Source: Dendrophyllia cribrosa
Lineage: Eukaryota > Cnidaria > Anthozoa > Scleractinia > Dendrophylliidae
NCBI GenBank assembly: GCA_024195265.1
Contig: JAJLRJ010000005.1
Location: 36,974,605-37,038,604 of the forward strand
Direction: 5' to 3'
Length of the DNA stretch: 64,000 bases
Below are positions 11,951 to 19,811 of the stretch, one piece after another; positions within the stretch are counted from its first letter, which is position 1, and every line of letters starts with the position of its first letter. The translations under genes were made by a program, and so were the position numbers. The notes beneath the pieces are model-generated. The model saw only the letters and a program-made list of their open reading frames with translations, was not told the DNA's origin and made no database searches.

Positions 11951-12702
11951 ACCTCTTCGGAAGTCCATGACTTATGCATGGGATTTTAAAATTAGTTTAT
12001 AGTCCATTTTCCAGCCAATTTATAAATCTGCGACTGATGTGTAACGTTCCCTCAGAAACTATCAGTAAACTTAGAAAATTTTGTCAGCCACCATTTTATT
12101 GCAATAATATGTTTTCAAAGTTCTTATCTTTGTAGCGTTTTCTCCTGATTTAGTGATTCCATTGTCTTCTTAATTGTTTTCCTCCTCTTTTCCACACCAC
12201 TGTGTTAGTAATCCTGAAAAATAAATAAACAGATTCATTGGTGAGGACATGTTCATTTGCTTTCAAGTTTTTGTACAAGGCGTAAATTTCAATTCCTTGC
12301 ATTTTTGTCACTGTGACCGCCAAAGAAGACAAAGAAAATTTTATACGCTTTGGGATAATGTTCTATGAACGCGGCCGCCTTCGCAAAGTTACATTGCATT
12401 CGCTGCTTCTAAGATAAATTCCAAGAAGCAACGAAGCCAAACCATTCTCCTAATCTTTCCTACATTTGTATCAACGCAAAACCTTTATTTCACTGCTTTT
12501 TCCAGCTTCAAAGCAAGCGAGCGGCCGCCTTATTTGCAATGCGAATTAAACAAAGCAATTCAAACTACGTAATGTTTTGCAGTTGAGTTCAAACTATGGC
12601 GACGCTCAAAATACACGTGGTAATGCTTTCGAGCAACATTTTGAAAATTCTTATAGTTGACGACACAAAATTGAAACAAAATTGTGTGAAATCAGTGCTT
12701 AC
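11951..12702. other. No gene seen
   Basis: Two GCGGCCGCCTT sites (about 12371 and 12521) lie in an otherwise AT-rich stretch. No coding signal could be recognised. Confidence 0.35.
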
Positions 12703-12790
12703 CTTCAGTTGTACTCGTTTTAAATACTTCTTTCCTTGCTTTGTTTCTTCTTTTTTCCTTGTACACAGACTTCTCCCTATGAAGCAAAAG
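12703..12790 (-). pseudogene. Partial duplicate of the 12906-13044 exon
   Basis: Read on the minus strand this ends AAAGCAAGGAAAGAAGTATT, followed by a donor-like GTAAGC at 12702. It aligns with the end of the downstream exon (AAGCAAGGAAAGACGTCTTC then GTGAGC). An extra A in a run of A's shifts the frame, so the copy probably no longer encodes the same residues. The acceptor side cannot be aligned. Confidence 0.45.
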
Positions 12791-12905
12791 GAAAATTATT
12801 TTAGTTTTCGTGACAAAATTCTAACAATATTCTGTAAAACCAAAAGCCCTTTGTTCCAGTCGTAGCCTAATAGATAAAGTACTTTTCTCTGGAACCATTG
12901 CTCAC

Positions 12906-13044
12906 CTTCGGTTGTACTCGTTTGAAGACGTCTTTCCTTGCTTCATCTATTCCTTGTCCGTCGTACTTCTTCAGACAGGACTGCCACATCCTTACATCTC
13001 GGCGTCCTCTCTCAACTACGACCTTGCTTAGTTTGTGACACGTT
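12906..13044 (-). CDS. Internal exon of an unknown host gene
   Basis: On the minus strand an acceptor (AAAATTGCAG) precedes 13044 and a donor (GTGAGC) follows 12906. The 139 nt between are open and give TCHKLSKVVVERGRRDVRMW followed by QSCLKKYDGQGIDEARKDVF and KRVQPK. The peptide is charged and has two cysteines. I do not recognise the family. A shorter decayed copy lies 110 bp downstream (12703-12790), which argues for exon duplication. Flanking exons were not found; they may be outside the window or interrupted by repeats. Evidence for a real exon is the pair of splice sites plus the open frame. Confidence 0.4.
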
Positions 13045-13597
13045 CTGCAATTTTACATGAATATGGATTAAAATTGAGAAGCCAATCGCTGACAAGCACG
13101 CTACAGATTTGACGCGATTCTATTGTTCACGCTTTTTCAGCAAGCGAATCCAGAAACGCGAAAAGATACTCCACCTCCGTTGCTTTTTGCAGGCTGAAAA
13201 GCGAGGGAAAAAATAAAAAGAGACAGACATGGTTAAAAACGATCAGGTTTATAAGTCATTAAATGAAAATATATTTATAGTTTGTAATGAGAAGCACGCG
13301 AGCGATTTTATGACTTTAACGCCTTTGTTTAGTTGCGTCTTCCAAGCGTTATAAACCGTCGAAGGAAACGGAAAGAATCAAAGGCTCCTAAGAGCATAAG
13401 AATAAGAAAAAGAATAAGAATAAGAATAAGAAATGCTAACGCGTAACGCAATATTGCGGTAAGCTTATGTTTTCACACTGACACGGTTCGATATTTTTTT
13501 AAAAAGAAAATTGACGAACACACACACACACACACACGCAAACAAAAGTACATAACTTTTAAAATGTCCAGTCCGAAGAAAAAAGAAAAGAAAAAAA

Positions 13598-13655
13598 GCC
13601 CTGAGCGAGACTTGAACTCGGGTCTCCGACTGACCAAACAAGACCATCGCGGAAC
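13598..13655 (-). pseudogene. tRNA-like module in TIR element copy 2
   Basis: On the minus strand CCCGAGTTCAAGTCTCGC resembles a T arm with B box. It is followed by GCTCAGGGC and a T-rich tract. The 5' half is poorly preserved. It occupies the position equivalent to the tRNA-like sequence in copy 1. Confidence 0.4.
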
Positions 13656-14053
13656 ACATACTAAGATAAGACTAAATTTTGTTATTGTAAGGTAGTTCGT
13701 ATCAAAACGCGTGCCTCGGTTGAAAAATCATTTAACATCGATTTTTAAGTTGCATAAAAGACTCCAAATGCGAAAGATCTCTAAGCTTATTGATGTGTAT
13801 ATTCGTTTACAGCAAATTAGTTATTGTTATCACTGGATTCACGTTGTTCTCAGTTACGAAACGCATTCGTAACAAAGCATTACGTCATTTTTTTTAGTTT
13901 ACAGCTCAGTGATGGAACGATTGAACGGTAACGCAATATTGGGCCCGTTTTGTTTTGGAAATTAAATGTGACGACTTTTGTCGAACGCAAACAAACAAAA
14001 AAAAAACACCAGTAATTTTCAGTTTGAGAAAAAAAACAAGAAAAAAGAAAAAG

Positions 14054-14129
14054 ATTCCGTCCTGACGAGCATCGAACTCACGTCCTTCGGATCTATTGTT
14101 TTTCTCTTACACACTGCGCCACCTAGAAT
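14054..14129 (-). pseudogene. Second tRNA-like module in TIR element copy 2
   Basis: On the minus strand GGTGGCGCAGTGTG is a good A-box match and GTGAGTTCGATGCTC a good B-box match. The ends ATTC and GGAAT can pair, and a T-rich tract follows. The spacing fits a tRNA with an enlarged anticodon region. It is probably a tRNA-derived repeat module rather than a functional tRNA. Confidence 0.45.
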
Positions 14130-14815
14130 TTAACTAATTACCGAAGTCAAATTTTGTTATTTTAACGTAGATATGCGGAAAAAGTTTACATCTGAGTGAT
14201 GGAACGAGCGAACGAGCGAGCGAGCGAGTGAGTGAGTGAATTAGCGGCCGTTACCGATAACCCGTTTATTACGCTTGCGCGTATTCACGGGTTAAAAACA
14301 CGGAAATGAAGACCGGGATCTGTGTTTTATGAAGAAAACGTATTTTTAACAGAACTGGTTTGATAATTGTTCTAATATCTAACGTCTAATAAAAAGCAAA
14401 TCTAATAGTTCTCTACACATTGTATGCTGGCCATGTAGTTCTCTATCATCACTGGCCTTGCTCAGGCCCCGGCTACAATTACGACGTAAACTAATATAAA
14501 AAAAAATTATGGTATGGTACCCCTGATTCAAGCAAAATATTATCACGTGACAAAATATATCCTGATTCTTGGAGTATTTCAGCAGCCTTCTGTCATCCAG
14601 GGGTTTCCACGCGCCGCCATTTTGAATGCGGAGAGGAAGTCCTGGGGACGAGTTACTGCCCCTGAGTACTACACGCACACGCATAAGTGCGGACGGAAAC
14701 CCTCCCTGAAAACGCGTTATAAAAACTTGTTGACAAATAAAATTATCGATCACGCATGTGTGTGGATGGAGTCTTATAAGTCATTGATAATTCGTGAACC
14801 TTACTCTAAAGGGCT

Positions 14816-14941
14816 GGTTCCCACTAGCGACGTAATTAATCGGGAGAAGCGAAGTCGTAGTTGGAAGCGTAAGGTGTAAGGAGCCTTACGTTCTAGGATA
14901 AATAAAAAACGCTTACGTCGCTTACGCCACCAGTGGGAACC
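14816..14941. mobile_element. MITE with GGTTCCCACT ends
   Basis: GGTTCCCACTAGCGACGTAA at the left faces AGTGGGAACC at the right, and the subterminal GACGTAA/TTACGTC also pairs. The 126 bp element has no coding capacity. No clear target-site duplication was found. Confidence 0.6.
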
Positions 14942-15110
14942 AAGCTTAAACAAGGAATGGGTTTGGGTGGAAAGCGGGATTCTCAAGGTATAAAATATAT
15001 TGAAGGTTTAAGAACAAACAACGAGCCGTGCACAAACAAATCTTCAAATCTTGATGAGCAAAATAGGAAATCTAGAATATATTATATACAAAAAATATAT
15101 AAAATTAGAG

Positions 15111-15237
15111 GTGACCAGTTCAGACAATATTTCGGTTGGCCAGTACCAAACCTTCATCAGGTTTATACATGTACATAGGTTTATGAAGGTTGGGACTGGT
15201 CAGCCGAAATATTGGTTGAACAGGTCAGCTTCCATTA
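15111..15237. repeat. Inverted dimer of a hammerhead-bearing terminal repeat
   Basis: GACCAGTTCAGACAATATTT opens the left half, and the right half carries the complement with differences. The two meet around ACATGTACAT. On the minus strand the left half contains a hammerhead core: CTGATGA at 15160-15154, a GGTT/AACC stem, and GAAA at 15133-15130. The right half carries the equivalent on the plus strand, but with the core changed to TTATGA. This resembles the terminal repeats of Penelope-like elements, and the element's reverse transcriptase begins 90 bp downstream. Confidence 0.65.
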
Positions 15238-15247
15238 TATATATATT

Positions 15248-15312
15248 GTGAATATTTTTGCTATTTCTTCCCCCTTGTACCACTTTGGTAGTTCTAGAAC
15301 ATATTATATATA
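15248..15312 (+). repeat. Left 65 bp inverted repeat bracketing the Penelope region
   Basis: It starts GTGAATATTTTTGCTATTTC and ends GTTCTAGAACATATTATATA. It is matched in reverse complement by 18505-18571, with a 6 bp indel. Confidence 0.75.
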
Positions 15313-15327
15313 TATATATATATATAG

Positions 15328-17177
15328 ATGGATAAAGGATGGCCCTTTACGCAGTAGCTTGTTCTAAAATGCTTAGTCAGCTTAATAATCCATTACATTA
15401 CAAATATTTACAATCAGATCCCACTGCCAAGCATCTAGGTTCAGTAGAACAGTGGTGTTCTAAATGGTTGCAAAAGGGTGAGATTTCACCAGAAATCGTT
15501 TCTTGGATTGTTAATAGAAAGGCTAGGCCCGGGGTTGCGTTCGGAAACATCAAAACGCATAAGAAAGACAACCCGCTTAGACTAATTACATCTTGTTGTG
15601 GGACGGCTATTGAGAACCTATCGGCCTTTACGGAATTTTATTTGCAGCCGTTAGCTAGAAAACAACCATCTTTTGTCAAAGACACTACTGACCTATTGAA
15701 CAGGATAGAGGAACTTAACAAACAGGGTCCTTTTCCCGAGGGCACCCTCTTAGTTTCTTGGGATGTGGTTTCAATGTTCCCGAATATTGATAACGAATTA
15801 GGTTTGGGGGCAGTTAAGAGAGCGCTTGAAACTAGAGATCAAATGCTACTATCATCCAGTTGCATTTTGGAAGCCGTGGAGATTTGCCTCAAAAGCAATC
15901 ACTCGGTTTTCAACGAGAAATTTTATTTGCAAGTTCACGGAACTGCTATGGGGCCGAAAAATGCCTGTAGCTATGCCGATTTGGCCATGGGTGAAATAGA
16001 TCACAAAGCTAAGTTTGGCGGCCCTATTAAACCTTCACAATGGTGGAGATATCGTGATGATATCTTTGATCTCTGGCAGCAAGGTCTTTCTGCGCTGAAT
16101 TCTTTTACTGAGTACATCAATTCACTGTATCCCACTATTAAATTTGAATTAGTTTTTTCTGAGAACAAACTTAATGTTTTATATGTTACACTCCATCTTG
16201 TCGATGGTTTTATCCAGACTGATGTTTATTCCAAACCTACTGATAGCCATTTGTATCTTTCTCCATCCAGTGCCCATCCTAAACATGTTTTCGAGGCAAT
16301 CCCTTTTGGGGTTGCCTTGAGACTGCGCAGAAATTGTTCAGAGGACGATTTTCTTACCAAAAGATTGGAGGAGTACAGGGGCTACCTGGTTGACCAGGGA
16401 TATCCATTAGAATCTGTTTCCCGGCAATTTTCCAGAGCGACAGAAATTCCTAGAAGTGACTTGCTTAAACCTAAAGTTAGGGATTCCAAAAAAATTTTTC
16501 CTTTTATTCTTACATATAATCCGAATTTACCATTCATAAATGGGTTGATTAGAAAACATTTCCATCTCTTGGAGTCATCCCCCAAACTTAAAGAGCTTTT
16601 TCCACCTAGTTCTATTATATCATCTTATCGCAGACCTAAGAACCTAAAAGAAATTTTAGCACCTTCAAAGTGCAGAAACAGCCCGCGGCCGACAACGGAT
16701 GCACAAGCACCCGGCTGTTACAAATGCGATAAGACCAGATGTGACCTTTGCGAGAATTTCCTTGTCAGTTCTAAAACTTTTTTCAGCGTCCAAACTGGCA
16801 AAACATATAGTGTTCGACAAAGACTTTCGTGCAACTCCAATAATGTAATTTATTTGGTTCATTGCAAGAAATGCAATCTCCAATATGTTGGATCTACCAC
16901 TACTGAATTTAAAGTTAGATTTAGGAACCACAAATCTACTATGAAAACAAACAAGAAAACCTGCGAGGTCGCCATACACTTCAACAGAACGCCACACATT
17001 CTATCAGATTTCACTTTTCAATGCATAGACCAAATTTATACAAACACAAATCAAGACACAGAAAAATTACTTGTCACGAAAGAAGCGTACTGGAGTGCGC
17101 AGCTATTTTCCCTTTCGCCTTTTGGGCTAAATAAAAGACAGGAATTTCATTCAAAAAATCGTATTCATTACAATTAA
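15328..17177 (+). CDS. Penelope-like element: reverse transcriptase plus GIY-YIG endonuclease
   Basis: The main frame (15339-17177, 612 residues) encodes a reverse transcriptase and a GIY-YIG nuclease in the order that defines Penelope-like retroelements. Visible motifs: KTHKKDNPLRLITS (72-85), motif A SWDVVSMFPNI (140-150), motif B HGTAMGPKNACSYA (200-213), catalytic YRDD (238-241), and YSKPTDSHLYL (297-307). A Cys cluster C-x2-C-x4-C-x2-C follows (460-471). The GIY-YIG nuclease is VIYLVHCKKCNLQYVG (503-518) with R525 and H531. The element copies itself by target-primed reverse transcription in the nucleus. The N-terminus is missing. Upstream, in another frame from 15328, MDKGWPFT matches the expected preceding residues, so a one-base shift near 15352 separates it from the main frame, directly after a (TA)n tract. 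The rest is uninterrupted, so the insertion is recent. Hammerhead motifs flank it on both sides. Confidence 0.95.
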
Positions 17178-17691
17178 ATTCAGGGGGTTTTATCACTAGG
17201 TTGCGATTTTCTTATAGTTGACTTTTAGCATTAATTTTTATATCTTTATCGCCTTTTGTAATTGTCTTAGCGTTCAAGGGCCTCGTTCGGGGAATGTTAT
17301 TTTTTTGTGCTGGCCTCGTCACTCAAAGGCTCTGAGTGCGGAATTTATTACTCTGTTTAAGGACCCTGCTCAGGGATTTTGTTGTGACCTTGGCTGGTAT
17401 GATTATTCAAAGCCCTGAATGGGAAACGTATTACGTTAGGGCAATTGCATAACTTTTTACATCTATTTTTGATTGTCTTTCTTAGTAATTATACCTTCTA
17501 TTGTTATGTTACCGTAGCTCATTAGTATATTTGTGGTTTTCCTTTAGTCTAGTTTCGTTATCACTTCTTTTATTGTATTACTGTTGTATTTTTGCTTTTA
17601 TTATTTTTGTTACGTAATTTATCAGTAGTTTAATGTTAAGTCATTGTTGTAACCGTATTTAAGTCTCATGTGTAACTGTCCGGCTGTACAA

Positions 17692-17719
17692 CTGATGAAG
17701 GTCGAGAGACCGAAACGTC
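17692..17719 (+). ncRNA. Hammerhead ribozyme core in the Penelope 3' region
   Basis: CTGATGA (17692-17698) is followed by a four-pair stem GGTC/GACC closed by GAGA, then GAAA (17712-17715). That is the conserved hammerhead centre with stem II. I could not assign stems I and III with confidence, so activity as a single copy is uncertain. It lies 515 bp after the reverse transcriptase stop, where Penelope-like elements are known to carry hammerheads. Confidence 0.7.
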
Positions 17720-17878
17720 TTTTAACTAAATTTTTACATTTTTTTATACCAAAAGTTGTCCATTTTCGGTCTTTTTAACTAGTTTTTTATTATATCCACC
17801 GAATCCGGATTGTGAATCAATTATTGTGATCCTTTTGGTATGACATCTTTCGTTGACTCAGGCAGCACCTTCAAAACC

Positions 17879-17882
<4 letters not shown>

Positions 17883-17941
<59 letters not shown>
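17883..17941. repeat. (TA)n microsatellite
   Basis: About 29 TA units separate the 3' region of the first Penelope-like element from the truncated second one. Confidence 0.95.
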
Positions 17942-17942
<1 letters not shown>

Positions 17943-18266
17943 GCCAACCACAAAACCTCATTCAAGACGGAATCTAAGCGTAACGCAACTGAACTAAGTA
18001 AATACATCTGGCACTTGAAGGACAACAATTTAGATTATGCAATTAAGTGGAACATTTTATGCCGTGCTCCCCACTACTCGAATATTACGAAGCGATGTAA
18101 TTTGTGTATAGCTGAAAAGTTTTTCATCTTGTGCAAACCGGAAACCGCAACCTTGAACAAACGAAACGAATTAGTCAGTAAATGTAGACATGCTGAAAAA
18201 CGTGATGTGACATCGTCTAGACATGAACGTTATCTCCATGGAGATATGATGCTTTTTATACTGTAA
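17943..18266 (+). pseudogene. 5'-truncated Penelope-like element, GIY-YIG tail only
   Basis: The frame reads NHKTSFKTESKRNATELSKY, then IWHLKDNNLDYAIKWNILC, KRCNLCIAEKFFI, and TLNKRNELVSKCRH. These are the C-terminal half of a GIY-YIG nuclease as found at the end of Penelope-like polyproteins (NHK, TELSKYIW, IKW and KRCNLC signatures). Everything upstream, including the reverse transcriptase, is absent. The frame emerges directly from the (TA)n tract, the usual look of 5' truncation during reverse transcription. A complete hammerhead follows 16 bp after the stop. It differs clearly in sequence from the element at 15328-17177, so it represents another family. Confidence 0.85.
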
Positions 18267-18282
18267 ATGTTCTTTGTAGTTC

Positions 18283-18360
18283 ACTTTTGGTCTTGCACTG
18301 AGGAGTGCAGGTTCACCCTGTACGAAACAGACCTGTATGCATTAAACCGAAGTCAAAAGT
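18283..18360 (+). ncRNA. Complete type I hammerhead ribozyme
   Basis: All parts are present in order. Stem I outer strand is ACTTTTG (18283-18289) with CAAAAGT (18354-18360). Stem I inner is TGCA (18294-18297) with TGCA (18338-18341). The core CTGAGGA (18298-18304) fits CUGANGA. Stem II is GTGCAGG (18305-18311) with CCTGTAC (18317-18323), seven pairs including one G-U. GAAA is at 18324-18327. Stem III is CAG/CTG (18328-18330, 18333-18335). The cleavage dinucleotide is TA at 18336-18337. Predicted cleavage is after A18337. It belongs to the terminal repeat of the truncated Penelope-like element just upstream. Confidence 0.85.
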
Positions 18361-18378
18361 TTAACCGTGTCTACTTAT

Positions 18379-18379
<1 letters not shown>

Positions 18380-18441
<62 letters not shown>

Positions 18442-18511
18442 CACAAATGAACTTAAACCAGTCAAATAAAGAATAAATATATAAAGAATAAATATATATA
18501 TATATATAATA
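18380..18511. repeat. (CT)n/(TA)n microsatellite cluster
   Basis: A short CT tract runs into about 20 TA units (18396-18437). A second TA tract lies at 18490-18511, next to the right 65 bp inverted repeat. Confidence 0.9.
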
Positions 18512-18571
18512 TGTTCTAGAACTACCAAATTGAATGTGGTACAAGGGGGAAGAAATAGCAAAAATATTCAC
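18505..18571 (-). repeat. Right 65 bp inverted repeat bracketing the Penelope region
   Basis: Reverse complement of 15248-15312: TATGTTCTAGAACTACCAAA then GGTACAAGGGGGAAGAAATA. It has 6 extra bases relative to the left copy. Confidence 0.75.
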
Positions 18572-18639
18572 AACATCGCAAATTTTTGCACTAGAAAAAG
18601 CGCAAAGAGATGGAAGCCGGAATTTTCAAAAGAGTACGA

Positions 18640-19500
18640 CAAGCGGGAAGTTCAGAACACCCCTCCCTCCCCCCTCCTCCCCCCCCACCCCCGGGAGGTG
18701 AAGGTGAATACATCGCATACGTAAGCTTTCACATAATTACAGTCAAGAAACTGACAGTGAAGAAAGCGAGGATAAAGAATTAGAAAGAGCCAGTGATTGT
18801 AGCAAACAACATATGATATCAAACTTGATTCGGTTTCTTTTTGTTTTATTGAAACTGTAACACAAATGTACATTTTAAGAACATGTATAGCTAACGACAT
18901 TAACATCGCCAGGAAGTTATACTTCAGATGTTAAAATATACTAAACAATATAAAATAGTTATGTGCTTAAATATAACTTTAGAGCCTGGTTTTCAGTGTT
19001 GACGTCAGCACTCGCACGAGTCCATGTAACTCACACGAAACGGGAAGCACAAGAACCAAAACGTTTTGATCTTTATGCTTCTTGTGCGTGCGCTTATGTG
19101 CATTTCTGTTTGCCTTTCTTGTGAAAATCAAGCGTTAACAATAGAGTGGTTTTAAGGTGGCTCCAAGTAGTTTTTTTGGGTCACACATCCCTTTTTGAAT
19201 GCGCTTATACATAATCTTACTTTAGCTCAATGAATCTGAATTTGATACCAGATGCTAGGCTTGGATGAAAGTTTTGAGCGATGCACTTTTTATGCTAATC
19301 AGCGTTTCCATAGCAACGGTAAACAAATATGGCGAAAAACAGTTTTCCTAAATATCTTTCGATTTTGGGGCTACCCGCAACAAGCGAATAAATGCGTTAT
19401 AATCTACACAGTGTAGCACACTAAATGGGAAAATTTCAAAAAAAATTAAACTGTTCGATTTTAAATAAATCACTAAAACATTTTTAAGACGTGTTTTTTC
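18640..19500. other. No gene seen
   Basis: A C-rich tract lies at 18661-18697. The rest is AT-rich without recognisable features. Confidence 0.4.
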
Positions 19501-19811
19501 ATGTTTGAAATATAAGCGGTCAAAACATTCCATAGGTCTCACAAATTATCATTAAATTAATTACATTATTAATTACTCCCTGCAAATAGCTTTGACTAAT
19601 TCCTCGGCAATAAAGAGATCGAGCTTTTCATTCAAATGCGTTTTTGCTTGACGTTTTCACTCTTTTTAAACTGCATTTGAATGAAAAGCTCGATCTCTTT
19701 ATTGCCGAGGAATTAGTCAAAGCTATTTGCAGGGAGTAATTAATAATGTAATTAATTTAATGATAATTTGTGAGACCTATGGAATGTTTTGACCGCTTAT
19801 ATTTCAAACAT
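19501..19811. repeat. Perfect 139 bp palindrome with 33 nt spacer
   Basis: Arm 19501-19639 and arm 19673-19811 are exact reverse complements over their full length as far as I can check. There are no indels, and both are 139 nt. The spacer is 19640-19672. The similarity stops abruptly at both outer edges. Confidence 0.9.

Larger units (their letters stand above)
13376..14293 (-). mobile_element. TIR element carrying tRNA-like modules, copy 2 (inverted)
   Basis: Reverse-complement relative of 7222-7853. TCAAAGGCTCCTAAGAGC opens it, AATGCTAACGCGTAACGCAA follows, and GCGTATTCACGGGTT closes it. It is longer than copy 1 because it holds two tRNA-like modules. At its left end the CAACCCGTG segment is replaced by an AATAAG microsatellite. 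A GAGY microsatellite lies at 14203-14240. Confidence 0.6.

Noticed and set aside
14379..14879. Overlapping ORFs of 124 and 121 codons on opposite strands
   Set aside because: They overlap each other and a MITE; neither resembles a known protein.
17853..18266. 137-codon ORF starting before the TA tract
   Set aside because: The first part (YIYIYI) is translated microsatellite; only the part after 17943 is a retroelement coding relic.
18371..18571. Minus-strand ORF rich in YIYI
   Set aside because: Translated TA microsatellite and inverted-repeat sequence.
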